From Cladorrhinum sp. PSN259 (taxonomy: Eukaryota > Ascomycota > Sordariomycetes > Sordariales > Podosporaceae): a stretch of 64,000 bases of DNA. The DNA lies in contig MU867078.1 of the NCBI GenBank assembly GCA_033725935.1, positions 1 to 64,000 of the forward strand. Reading direction: 5' to 3'. The notes below the pieces were generated by a model. The model saw nothing but the letters and a program-made list of their open reading frames with translations. It was not told where the DNA came from and searched no databases. Of this stretch, positions 47,332 through 58,847 are shown in pieces. A program made the position numbers and the translations under genes. Each line of letters begins with the position of its first letter. The stretch's first letter is position 1.

Positions 47332-48880
47332 AATTTTTGATATATATAAAAAAACTTTTTGGAGGGGGGTGGGGAGTATTTTTGTATTTTGGACTCCTGC
47401 CCCATCGCCAAGTCTTGGCACTTACATACCTTACCCCTTTTTTATATATAAATTTTAAGCTGGGAAAGTAAACAAATGGGCTACAGAACTGGAAAACACG
47501 AACAAATAAAGTGTGAACTTGATAAAACATTAAAAGGCCAAAAAATACTATAAGATATTATCAGGGTGTTAATTTTTTTAATTTTCTTTTTTTACGTTTT
47601 GGATAAGTACGGTATTTGATGATGATTGCATTTTGTTTTTATCTGGTTGCCATGTATGCGTATACAAGTACTGCCACCAATGGAGAGAATGCAGAACGAG
47701 GTTTCATTAAGAAGAGGGAAGACGAAGGGAGAATATAAAGGAGAACAGAAAAACAGCTGATGTAATTTACTTGTAGTTCGGCTCTCGAACCATCACAGCG
47801 TCCCGTCGAGCTACCATCACCCACGCCCTAATTATCTTTTCCTGTTGACGCTGGTTCGAATAAACCGGTAGTTCAGTCACCACACCCTGCTGACTACCAG
47901 ACATCTATAGTCCCTGCTTATAGTGCTGAACCTCCAAGTTAGACCCTGACATGCCTGACATTAACGGGCTTGAGCAGTTACGGTGGGTTGCTAGAGATAT
48001 GGAAACTAACTCGACAATCAGCTCAAGCTCTTTAATACTTCATGTGAAGGGGTAAAAAGTCTCCACGAAGTGGTTAAAAATGCAATTCCAAGTTAGGTAA
48101 TTTCTGGCTCAGATCGTAAGTCAACTTGCAGTTTCAGCATGCTAGGAGCCATTTTGATGCTTTCGTTACGGATAGCTAACAATGATCAACATGACAGTTA
48201 TGTTAGACGACACAGAAGACTCTTAATTTTGTATATCGGCAATATTTTGTCGTTTACATAGACAAGAACTTCAAAAAAACTACTAGATAAGAACTAAACT
48301 GCTACTTTGAGGATTTTGAGTTGCGCCGCCATTTTGCAAGAAAAGCAGGGTATCCCGTGCGTTAACAGCATGCATACATACATGAGCATTTTTGTCTATT
48401 CCCATTTTTTTCAAGCTACCCATCATCCAGAATCCGAACCAGAAATCCGAGTCAAATATAGAAACCGACCGGTTTGTTCATGCCACCCATGAAACGCTCG
48501 TTATGATGTGTTAGTTTTATCATATCTCCTTGTTCGTCCTTCTCTAATCCCAGAACGGGAACGTTCCTTCCCGCTCCTTAATATCATGCTTTCTTGCGAC
48601 TTCTTTTTGCCGTCATTATCTATACGCCATTACTCCTATCGCTAAGGTGCGCCTCATCAAAGACGTCCAAAAAAGAAAAAAAAGAAAAAAAACAGAGAGG
48701 ACTGTAGAAATCCGTCTACGGCGAAATAAATCTAAATCGCCAAGGTTCGTATGCGGATGGCAGCGTGCCGTTAGTTGTATCTTTTGTATCAGCCCAGAAA
48801 TGACAAAGACCAAGAAAATCAAATGGAAAATCAAAATCATCTGCGTCCGCCTCTTTGGCAATGATGAACAGGCCAACTAG
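47332..48880. other. AT-rich gap downstream of 5S copy 2
   Basis: Very AT-rich (long T and A runs near 47340-47640), then ordinary non-coding sequence. No tRNA, snRNA or protein gene could be recognised. Confidence 0.5.
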
Positions 48881-51482
48881 CTAGTCGTTAGACGGAAGAA
48901 GAAGCGTGGAGCAAAACAGAAGCTCAAACGACCGTGGGTCGGTAGGTGAGAATGTAGGCTGTTCTTGTTTGGCTTTGACTTGGGCAACTGGTGAAAATGT
49001 GGTCAGTATCAAAACTCGAGGACCCTCAATAAGATAGCAAGCACTTACAGTCAAGATCAATTGCCTCGAAATACGCTCGAATGGCCGGGTTCTCCTCGTC
49101 CGTAACCAGTTTCCCATCGGCCTCCCGGCGTTGTGTTCGAGGCAGTGCCTTTCGAATTCCGAGCAACATGCGCAGAAGATTGGCAATGACATAACCCTGG
49201 CTTGCGAACTTATCAGGCTCCTTCTCAAGCGGCCATTGGTGTCGAAGATTCTCCTGCTCCCACGCCTTGAAGGCCCAGGTAGACTTCTCCACGCAATTGA
49301 GCAATATCAGGACAGCGAAGTACATGTTAAAGTCAATCTTGACCTTGCTGTCTTGCAACACGCGCTGCATGCCCGTCAGAAGGGCCTTGCTGGTAGCGGC
49401 AGCCTTCCTCTCGGTCGCGGCTGCAAGCTGAAGACATATTATGTTGAACAGCTCACCATCAGTTTCTTCCTTGATAGATTTAATAGGCCCCTCGCTATTA
49501 CCGTTAACAGTGATTGTCCATTGACGTTCTCGATCCAAAATCTCCACAAGTCCCCATAGTTCAAGCGATTTTTTTAACAGCTCGTCGTTCGTCTTGTTGG
49601 CAACATCGACAGCCATCTCCAGGGTAACTCGCATGAAATGCGATGGTTCTCGTCGAATCATTTCTGGCAAGACTTCGCGCATGTATGTCTCAACACGACC
49701 AGGAACATCCTCCCTATCATTGTCCAACATGACAATTGGGTAGGTTGAAGGCTGGTCTTCCAGAATGGTTGTATCGACCAGTTTGCCATCTCCATCACGA
49801 TCAGGCTCACGCTGAAGAACCTGAAGCTGAAGCCGCGACTCGTAGTCGGGAAAGTGGCAAGCGTCCACCACGACCCCATTATGTTGAAGCGCCAAAGTCT
49901 GCTTGATGCTATTGACTCTCGCCTGTGCAAGGACAATCTGAACACCGGCAGAGTATAAATCAAGCTGCTCCGAAAACTTTGTACGCACACACCCATCGCG
50001 CCATACACGGGGTGAAAGGACCTTCCGACAAGTGTCGCAAGGGTCGCCTTTCGAGCAAGTCTTTCTGAGAACACGGCAGCGAATGCATGCGCCCAGTTTT
50101 CGAACTTCCTGAACCTCTCTTCTCCGATCGGGATCGAAACGTGCACGGGAGTGGCGCGATTTGGCCCCGTTAGCCTCGAGGCGGAATCCACCTCGAGTTA
50201 CAGGAACTTGGGCATGGGGGGTAGGACCGTTCGGTGGAACATTGGCCTGAAAGGAACCGGTCGCGTACGCCATATCTCCCCATGTCTGCGGGTCGTTGTT
50301 GACTGGCATCATAGGGGTTGTCATCATGGAGCCCGTCATTGGACTTGGCGCCATTGAGACTGTCGTCACAGAAGGGGTAGGTGTAGGAGCAGGCGCAATG
50401 GGAGTTCCCGTAATGGGGACCGTCACCATAGAAGCGGCCGTCGTGGGAGGTGTCATCATAGGGGTTGTCGGGGGAGCGGGCTCTGTAACCGGCTGTGTCT
50501 CCTCCGTTTGCATCTGTTCAGATGCAGGGAGACTGTTCTGAACAGCAGCGGCAATAACGGCGGCCGCCTCGGCAGCTGCGGTGGCATTGGCAACCTCCGC
50601 AGCTGCAGCAGCTTCCTGGCCAAGTATCTCCGGATCCACTGGATTCAGATATGCAGGATGTAAGCGAGCGGTCGCAGCAGCAGCCATTGAAATATTTGCG
50701 GAATCTGTATTGGCATCGTTGTCGGCGCGGAGGATTTCTTGGAGACGTTCTTCGGTGGTGGCCGCGATCGGTGATGGTGGGCCGGCTGAATGGCGGTCAG
50801 CAAAACGATCAAGGGTGAGAGACGAGTGATTGTGAGCTTGCCTTTGATATCCTTTGCCCCTTCATCCACAGGATTCAGCTGGGCATTTTCCATGGTAAAT
50901 TGACCATGCAAATCATAACGATCACCAGACTGGGAGCTTGTAGGTGCCCCGTCGGCTGGGAGGGCACCGTTTGGCTGACCGCGGTCGTCATTCTTCTCGC
51001 TCAGGTCGATTTGTCTCGAAACTTCGGCAAGAACTCCAAGCGCAGTCCAATCGCGATCATTGATTGGCAAATCAACACCTGTACCATCGTAGGCGCGGTT
51101 TAAATCTTGCTGGGCTTGCTGTTGCTGGAACTTCTGCTGGGTTGCATGGGACATTCCTGAAATGCCGAGCAGGGCGGTCATACGGTCGGCTTCGCTGATT
51201 GCAGGGCATTTTTTCGTGAGGTGGTTTGTTAAGCTATCGAGGCGACCGCGAGGGAAATGTTCTCCGCATCTGCAGTTATCCGCGCGACGAGTGTCAGTGA
51301 CGCCGCGTCTCAGTGTATCATTGTATTATGCGATGGAAAGGCGGAGTGGCAGAATCGCCAACGACAAGAATGGGAGAATTGACTTACGCCTTGCAGGTAT
51401 GGGGATAACGATTGCTTTGATCTTTGAGCTTCGGTCCCCGCTCAAAGTATTGCAGAATAAGAGCATTTGGTCGTCTCCCCAT
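48881..51482 (-). CDS. Transcriptional regulator with BED-like C2HC finger and atypical zinc cluster
   Basis: Four exons: 51482-51388, 51269-50842, 50785-49049 and 48987-48881, giving 788 residues. Introns 1 and 3 (118 and 61 nt) are GT-AG; intron 2 (56 nt) is GC-AG with donor AG|GCAAGC and is required by the frame. Residues 30-53 form a C-x2-C-x14-H-x4-C finger (CKAC, then FPRGRLDSLTNHLTKKC), built across the first intron. This is the BED-like finger found at the start of a fungal regulator family. Residues from 408 carry a second, atypical cluster: CIRC, six residues, C, five residues, C, two residues, C, twelve residues, C. Between them lies an Ala-rich, then Pro/Thr/Met-rich linker. The C-terminal 350 residues are helical and lack the usual fungal transcription factor domain. 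A function in transcription is inferred from the two zinc modules; no target is known. Confidence 0.82.
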
Positions 51483-52623
51483 TGTTGCGATCGAGTGGCC
51501 GATCGGCTCATTTGTCGGTGGAAGCTATTCAATGCGGTGACGTTCTGCCGGGCGGTCTAAAAGTCGCCAGTCCCCGAAAATTCCAGGTTCATTCGACAGA
51601 GCGGGCGGTCAAGAAGTTTAGTCACGTGCTAGAAAAAGTCTAAGTGGTCTGTGCTTCAGCCCTGTTGAATCTTTTGTAGTGGGGCTGTCGGAGTTGGGAC
51701 TATGGTGGGTCGCTTCTCAGACATGACGTGGGTTCTATGATTGGTAACTTTCGAGAGATTTCAATTTGTGGCTATCTCCTTGTCCCTCTCAAGCTCTCGG
51801 AAGTTCGTGTCATGACATTCCACAAGGCCGTTTCTGTCTGGTGTTATGTGCCGTTCCGGGAATTACACAAGCAGAATCTGTAGATCCATTTGATGCAGCT
51901 CGGCATCTTGCATGCCGGCTTCTGACCAAATCACCTAGACCAATTCAAAGAAAAGGGTTCGTAAAATGCGGTAATCGTGTAATTAAGTGTAAACTGACGG
52001 CATGTGCTGGCAATTGACAACCCCGACCCCGGTCCATCATCCCGCCTTTGGGCCCTTGGCGCCACCTCGTTTGGACATCCAGCTGCCGGGTTCCAGCTTG
52101 CCAACTCTGAACTCTCACATCCGTCAGAGGCACCGGAACCTTCCTGACAGCTCAGCCGCATCCTTATTGTTCCATCTTTAAAAGAAGTGATCAAGATCCA
52201 ATGTCTAGTAAATGACATGGATGCTAGTTTTTCAGTATCATTTGCGCTCGGAACGCTAAAACGAGAGATTATTGTTTTTGTGAAAAGCCTTTTAATTCTC
52301 TAATTTGACAAAACCGCCCGCGGGGTTCCATCTTCATCTGCCATCTCAAGCAATAATCCCAGCTTCGATAAACGTTCGACCGTTTCCTGGTCCACCGTGT
52401 TTCCGCATCCTGTTTCCACTCCTCGACCACACAACCCGGCCCATATCACGTCCCTTTTTATAACTCGACCGTAACCAGTTACACAAGATATTTCCTCCGG
52501 CAGCAGCGCTCATTACTGCGCGCACCGGATCATCCGGAATGGATCAGCCTTGCTAACCACCAAGGAATCCCGTCGCCTGCCTCTACAGCCCACAACTGGA
52601 ACGACAATTGAACAAACTCGACA
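51483..52623. other. Divergent intergenic region
   Basis: Lies between the divergent starts of the two-zinc-module regulator and the lipase gene. It should hold both promoters. No other feature is recognised. Confidence 0.55.
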
Positions 52624-55600
52624 ATGCTACTCCTCCACCAGGCCGGGAGCATCAAAATCGGCGAGGTTGTGCGCTATACTGTGACTTATACGCCCTCGGC
52701 TGATCGCATTCTCCCATCACCCGAGTTCCTCTATTTGCGTATAAAAAATACCTGCGCTATTGCTCTTCGCGCTGCTTTTGTCCATGGTCCCTACACCCTC
52801 TCGGTCGCTGCGTACCCTTCACATTTCGATCCGAACGAGAAATTCGAAGAACCTCGTCGATATGGCGTACCCGAATTCGAACCAAACCTTAAGGCCGGTG
52901 CTGTTTGGAATTGTCACCTGGTAGTGCCGGACAATATTCGTCAAACCGCAGGAGAGGGAAGCAGCAAACATGGCAATTTTGGAAACGGACCAGCCCATGA
53001 GGGGGAGAGTGTGTCCTGGGTCATTGAGGTTGCCTCACAAGTCATGTTCTCGACTTCGGCTGCTGTGCACTACGAGATTTTGCTGGCACGCGACGAAAAA
53101 TCCTTGAACTTGGGATCTGTGGTACCCATGATAGGAGGAAATTCTCAAGCACCGCAGCCAGGTCGTGTTAGTGACTTCCAGCAAAGTGCGGGGGCGCTTA
53201 AAGACCATCCAGCCCAACCGAAAGGCGTGTATTCGAGGGCGATACATCTCAAAGTGGAGGATACAGCTAGTTTATGGAATACGCCCCAACTGCCTGGGTG
53301 GGATGACATGGGTTGGCTCCGGGCCAGAAATGCGGACAAGGCCGATGCTCCGGTTGAGCCTGTTATGGATAGCGGCAAATCCGCCGGAGCGAGACGGCCG
53401 AAGAAACCAAAAAAAGTTCATCTGGTCATTCTCACACATGGATTGCACAGCAACCTTGGTGCAGATATGTTGTTTCTAAAGGAGAGCATAGATGCTGGAG
53501 TGCAAAAGGCCAAGAAGGATGCCAAAGCTCGCAAGGCTCGGGAGCGAGCAGCAAAAAAAGCTGACAGTTCGACGGCTACTTCTGGCTCGGGTTCAGGCTC
53601 AACAGGGAACACGGAAGTAGAGGAAGAAGAAAGTGACGATGACGAAGAAGTGATAGTGCGTGGCTTTTCCGGAAATGCAACAAGAACCGAAAGGGGCATC
53701 AAGTTTTTAGGCAAGCGTCTGGCTCGATTCATTCTATCGATGACCTACCCTGACCAGCCGTGTTTGCCTACAGCCAAGGCGGCCTCGGAAGCAATTGCTC
53801 ACACTCTAAAGGCGAGTTCGCAGAAGAAGGTGTCAGAGGAAGCGCACAAGCATAGCTCGGTCCTCCATGCACCCTCACCTGTCGGCGATAGGTTTTACAA
53901 GTTCACCAAGATCAGTTTTATTGGCCATTCACTTGGAGGCTTGGTACAGACTTACGCCATTGCTTATATCCAAAAACACTCGCCTCAGTTTTTCGAACTG
54001 ATTGAACCCGTCAATTTCATTGCTATGGCATCGCCGCTTCTTGGCCTCAATCACGAAAACCCTCTTTATGTCAAATTTGCCCTCGATTTCGGCTTAGTAG
54101 GTAGGACAGGGCAAGATTTGGGCTTGACCTGGAGAGCCCCAACAATTGCACGGAATGGATGGGGTGCATTGGTAGGTAATCTAGGAGAACAGGCACACAA
54201 GCGTGTCTATGGCGAAGCTCAGCCGGAGTCGAAACCACTACTCCGCATTCTACCCACTGGGCCGGCTCATAAGGCATTGAAGAAGTTCAGAAACAGGACG
54301 GTATATTCAAACGTTGTCAATGATGGCATTGTTCCTCTTCGCACGAGTTGCCTTCTGTTCCTTGATTGGCAAGGGCTGGGGAGGGTAGAAAAAGCTCGTC
54401 GTGAGGCAGGCTTGGTAGAAACTGTCGTTGCTTATGGATGGGCAGAGCTGACAGGCGCAAATGTCACCACTCCCCGCCTTGGTCCATGGTCTCCAGTTGA
54501 AGAGAGCAAAGACAAGGAAGAGGCATTAGATACCGGCAAGACGACGCCGACAACAGAGTCTGGGGATCTCACTGAAGTACCTCAACCTCCAACCAATGCC
54601 ATGCTTGAAGACGACCGCCAGAGCCTTAGATCGGTTGCCAGTCCCTTTCAAGAACAACCTGTTTCTCCAGAGCTTCAGAAACTTCAGAGTTCAACTACAA
54701 CCACTTCGAATCCTCTTTCTGGGCTTTTCAACTTCTTCCGCAGCGAGCCTCCAAAGACTCCTCCGCCACAATCGCCAAAGATCAACAAGATCTACCAAAG
54801 AAGTCAAACCCTCAAGGTAGACAGTTCCTCAGCATCCAACTCCGCAGCTTCTTCCAGATCCCGTGTAACCGCCGGGGTTGAGCTTGCTGATGATGCAGAG
54901 GCAGGCGTCTCGGCGCCACCAACGACCTCTATCTTTGAGTCGGCCAGCGATCTTATAAACCCCAAGATACCGTCGGTCGAGTATTTAATCGACCCTTCCA
55001 AACGCCCCCGAACTATTTTTCACGACAGGATCTACCACCCATCGGACATACCGCCACCTCCGATTAAGGAACGAACAAATAGCCCACTTACCATCCGCCG
55101 GCGCTCATCACAATCTAGGAGCACCTCGGGTAACAGCGGCAGCAGCACCGTCCTAAAGACCCCTCAAAGTATATCTCCTCAAAGTCCGCCTACTGGAGTT
55201 AACCACAAAGACACTGGACTCTCCCAGTCTTCTCAGTCGTCTACCCAATCATCATCGACTCAGAGAAGTGATTACGCTTCGACGATCCATACGACGGCAT
55301 CTTTAGACCCAGACGGGTCTTCAACACCAGGAACAGCAGAAACAATCATCGACACGTCTCAGATGCGCGTGGAAGAAAAGATTGCCCGCGCTTACCACCG
55401 AGGGCTATCTTGGCGAAAGGTATTGGTGAAACTAGAACCCGACGCGCACAACAACATCGTTGTCCGGCGCATGTTTGCTAATGCGTTTGGGTGGCCTGTT
55501 GTTCACCACTTGGTTGAAGCGCACTTCAGCGACGAGGCCACGTCTCAGATAAGGGATGAGCATGAGCCTGGTGTAGAGAGAGCAAAGCCGCTACAAGAAC

Positions 55601-56103
55601 CTGCTGATATCACCGGGAAGGAAACGAAGAGCAGGAAGAGTATTGAAGAAGAAGAACAAGAGATGGATGATGTAGTTCCTGAGCTGGTGCCGAGCCCTAG
55701 GAGGAGTCCGGTCGTCAGTCGACAGGGGAGCACAGAGGGGAATCTCAATGTCCTGGGTGTTTTTGCGAGTGAGAGTCGGAAGGGAAAGCTGGTAAGGATG
55801 GATTCGATGACTTGGAGCGATAGGGATTGGGCGGATAGCGAAGGGGATTTGAGCGATATGGATGTTGGGGGTACCACTACCAATACCGGTAAATCCGTGG
55901 CCCAGGTGCAGGTGCAGACTCAAACGCAGATTGTTGCACCTGTGCCCCTTTCAGTTTCTGTGCCGACAATAAATGCTATTCCTCCGCCGAGGGAGAGGAG
56001 TATTAGTCCCTGGAATCTGAATTGGACAGAGAAGATTGTCGGGAAGGGTGCTTTGGGTGGTGGAGGGAAGAAAGGAGGGGATGGTGATAGAGGAAGGAAA
56101 TAG
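52624..56103 (+). CDS. ROG1-type serine lipase (DUF676)
   Basis: A single exon of 1,159 residues, about twice the size of yeast Rog1. Rog1-family alpha/beta hydrolases cleave monoacylglycerol or phospholipid; some sit on lipid droplets. The N-terminal 220 residues are the beta-rich lead domain (GSIKIGEVVRYTVTYTPS). The hydrolase core starts at HLVILTHGLHSN (His272-Gly273, oxyanion site), then GHSLGG with nucleophile Ser436, MASPLLGLNHENP, and NDGIVPLRTS with Asp567. Two inserts interrupt the fold: an acidic Glu/Asp stretch near 330-345, and a roughly 330-residue Ser/Thr/Pro-rich region from about 610 to 925. The conserved C-terminal block EPDAHNNIVVRRMFANAFGW then PVVHHLVEAHF (His961/His962) supplies the likely catalytic His. 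The tail is disordered. The first in-frame ATG is used, opening MLLLHQAGSIKIGE. Confidence 0.9.
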   Translation: MLLLHQAGSIKIGEVVRYTVTYTPSADRILPSPEFLYLRIKNTCAIALRAAFVHGPYTLSVAAYPSHFDPNEKFEEPRRYGVPEFEPNLKAGAVWNCHLVVPDNIRQTAGEGSSKHGNFGNGPAHEGESVSWVIEVASQVMFSTSAAVHYEILLARDEKSLNLGSVVPMIGGNSQAPQPGRVSDFQQSAGALKDHPAQPKGVYSRAIHLKVEDTASLWNTPQLPGWDDMGWLRARNADKADAPVEPVMDSGKSAGARRPKKPKKVHLVILTHGLHSNLGADMLFLKESIDAGVQKAKKDAKARKARERAAKKADSSTATSGSGSGSTGNTEVEEEESDDDEEVIVRGFSGNATRTERGIKFLGKRLARFILSMTYPDQPCLPTAKAASEAIAHTLKASSQKKVSEEAHKHSSVLHAPSPVGDRFYKFTKISFIGHSLGGLVQTYAIAYIQKHSPQFFELIEPVNFIAMASPLLGLNHENPLYVKFALDFGLVGRTGQDLGLTWRAPTIARNGWGALVGNLGEQAHKRVYGEAQPESKPLLRILPTGPAHKALKKFRNRTVYSNVVNDGIVPLRTSCLLFLDWQGLGRVEKARREAGLVETVVAYGWAELTGANVTTPRLGPWSPVEESKDKEEALDTGKTTPTTESGDLTEVPQPPTNAMLEDDRQSLRSVASPFQEQPVSPELQKLQSSTTTTSNPLSGLFNFFRSEPPKTPPPQSPKINKIYQRSQTLKVDSSSASNSAASSRSRVTAGVELADDAEAGVSAPPTTSIFESASDLINPKIPSVEYLIDPSKRPRTIFHDRIYHPSDIPPPPIKERTNSPLTIRRRSSQSRSTSGNSGSSTVLKTPQSISPQSPPTGVNHKDTGLSQSSQSSTQSSSTQRSDYASTIHTTASLDPDGSSTPGTAETIIDTSQMRVEEKIARAYHRGLSWRKVLVKLEPDAHNNIVVRRMFANAFGWPVVHHLVEAHFSDEATSQIRDEHEPGVERAKPLQEPADITGKETKSRKSIEEEEQEMDDVVPELVPSPRRSPVVSRQGSTEGNLNVLGVFASESRKGKLVRMDSMTWSDRDWADSEGDLSDMDVGGTTTNTGKSVAQVQVQTQTQIVAPVPLSVSVPTINAIPPPRERSISPWNLNWTEKIVGKGALGGGGKKGGDGDRGRK

Positions 56104-56598
56104 GGGCAGAGGAATGTATAGTAATATGGTTTCCGGAGTTGGGGTCGGAGGCTTGGTTAGGAGTTTGTCATTGAGCATTAGGGGCATGGATGGGTGGGAT
56201 TATGGTAAAGGATACATGGCGCCGAACCAGGAGACCCATACAGGGAAGCAAGGCATAAGAGGGACAAAGGGAATAGCGTGGTTCTGAGACTATTGGATTC
56301 TTTTGGGAGTTGTTTATAGATGAATTGTTTGGTTGGATAGGCCTATTCTCAATCATGTTCAGTCATGGCGTGTTTACCACATGTCGAGCCCTTCTGGATT
56401 TGGACATCATTCCTGGATACGCATTCGGCGAAGAACATTGCCTTCCTAAGCGATCATCCCTTTTTTGTTGGATATTTCTGTTCACGCCCATCTTCGGTTT
56501 CTGAAGTCGTACAGACAAACGACCAAACCCTTTGCTGTCTCTTCCCTCCTGCTCGTTTGAGCAAATATTCTCCTGGCTCACAATAACCAATCATCCAA
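56104..56598. other. 3' region of the lipase gene
   Basis: Probably the 3' UTR and the short spacer before the tRNA gene. Nothing else is recognised. Confidence 0.5.
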
Positions 56599-56692
56599 GG
56601 GCGTGTGGCTCAGTTGGTAGAGCGCCCGCTTAGCATGAATGCCTGTTCAAAGTCCTTGCGGAAGGTCCCCGGTTCGATTCCGGGCTCGTCCA
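56599..56692 (+). tRNA. tRNA-Ala (AGC) with intron
   Basis: The acceptor arm GGGCGTG pairs with CTCGTCC (one U-U), and discriminator A is at 56692. The A box (TGGCTCAGTTGG) and B box (GGTTCGATTCC) are standard. The anticodon loop is TTAGCAT with AGC at 56632-56634 on a CCGC/GCGG stem. About 21 nt (56636-56656; the edge can slide by one base) separate position 37 from 38, the canonical tRNA intron site. Removing them leaves a 73-nt tRNA. A T-rich stretch follows (terminator at about 56702). Confidence 0.95.
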
Positions 56693-58847
56693 GAGATTAT
56701 TCTTTTGAATTTTTTTGGGCCAAAATTTCAATTTATTAAATTTGAATTGTCTTTCGAGCCGATCAAGGGGTCGGACTTGGGAGGCTGTTTGGTCCTTTTT
56801 TGTTCGGTCCGGTTCTGATCAGGTTTGGTAACAGTGTAAAGTGCAGTGTGTACGCCAAGTATGATATGGCCGATGTCCTCGTAGAGGAATCACGATTGCA
56901 AACTAATAAATTTGGCAACTACCCGTGTAAAGAATTGAAACTTTGCCATTCAATCTCTTACTCCCGGGACGGAGATATGTTTTTACTATAGCAAATATTG
57001 AAACTTTGGATTCTTTTTTTTCTTTGCCTCTTGTACATGAGAACTGCTCCGATTCCATAGATACCCTTTTTTTTTTCAAAGGCAATCAGGGTTGGGGTTA
57101 TGTTTGTCTGATTTTGTTTACAGAAACGTCACACCTTGGCAGGCACAACTATGGACTGCCTGTACGGTGTGAATTGATATCGGCATTCATTTTGTTCGAT
57201 GCATGTCTCCATTGGTGGAAAGGCGTGATAGCTTCAATATGGAGTTTTGTGAACAATTGGGACTGTTTGGAAGTTGATACATCCCGGTTTGCGGACCGGT
57301 CACGCAATTGCGACTACGCAGGTTTGCCGGGCTATAACGTGATGGTGTGGGGGTTTACAGAAAAATAGAACACAACCGGGGAATGCGGGCTGGCCGCGCT
57401 GCTGTTGTGTGGTGTGAGAAAGCGTGGGAGTTGTCCTGGTTCGGTTCCTGGTGCCATTCTCGGGTGGGTGGGAAAAGAAAACGGTTTACCGGGTTACGGT
57501 TGAGGCGCATTCCGGTCAAATTTTTTTTTTGGTCACTAGAGTGTGGTGGGATGGTGGGAAACGTTGATTGGATGTGACATTATTTGGATATGTGAATTGG
57601 TTTGATCCTGGTTTTTGGGATTGGTTTGTCGTATCTCAACCGGCAGGCAAAAAAGTTGATGTCGGATGCTGTTCAAGACTGACGAATTGGGGGGTTTTCA
57701 ACAAACTGGTACGTACCTGCCCTTGCTTCCGAGTCGTTGTTGAGGAAAGATGTTCGGAGGGTGGAAGGGGTGGAGTTTGACCGCCTTTTACAACTTTTGA
57801 CCGGTCAAGTCTTGTAAATAGAAGAGAAACATTTCATACTGTGTGCCGGAGTGTTTTAAGTTTAGAGACATGTGTTGTCAGTACATGAATATCAAATATT
57901 CCATCCCATTGATCCTCTGCCATCAGGCCACGGAAGCAGCACTGGCAAGCCCCCCCATCCCTTTTTTCTCTTTCTCTCGTGGAACTTTCTTTGGGTCTCT
58001 TCGATTGCAACTGGCAATTGCTACTGCGGGGTCCACACCAGAGCAGTCTAGCAAAACAGTTCGGGGTCCAAACTCGTGGTGGGGAGATCAATGGTGTGGG
58101 AGGAATGCAGCAGCGTCATCCAATGAGCATTACTCCGGGTGCGGCGAGCTTGACCTTCTTGCTGCATCCACCTTTGCACACTGTGCGAGAGAAAAGCCGC
58201 CGGTGCACTCCCGGTCGGTCCCCGCGGTACCATTCCTCTTTCTCTTCCAGTCCTCTGTTTCTCTCAAACAAAAACAGACTGCTTTTTTCTTTCCTACTCG
58301 CTTGGTGCTCTCGCATTCTTTTTTCCCTTTTTCCTTTTCTGAAAGGTTTCGAGGTTCTGTGGCGCAACAGTGCACAAGCTGTAGCATACGACCAAGTAGC
58401 CCCGTATCGCCCCCCAGTGTAAGCCAGGAAGGAAACACAAACGTTGAGGTACCTCTCCTCACAGCAACCAATTGCCCCTCGGAGGAATTGTACATTGTTT
58501 AGGTGTGCCAAAGATCTGATTGACCCAAGTATGATTCCCCATCTTCATTTGCCCTTTTCCTTTTTCTCCTTCCTCTTAATATTATTCTTCCTATTGTTCC
58601 CTCCGCCTTGTTGGACCTCGTGCCTGAGAAGCCATCTGCAACTTGGCTTTGTTTTCATCCTGCATCTCTGGCCCTCGAAAAACCTTACCCTCGCACACCA
58701 CTACCATCTATTGTATAAATAATTGTTGCCTCTTTCTCCAATCGTCCGCCAGCAGCAGTAGTCTTGATCAAAGGGAACAATTAGCTGACCCGACCCAGTT
58801 CTCCATTCACTCCCTTTCTAGATTGACGACTCGAAAAGCTGCCCACG
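56693..58847. other. Upstream region of the MTHFR gene
   Basis: About 2.1 kb. The last 700 bp are strongly pyrimidine-rich, as in leaders of well-expressed fungal genes. Open frames here lack recognisable domains. No clear regulatory site was identified. Confidence 0.5.
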
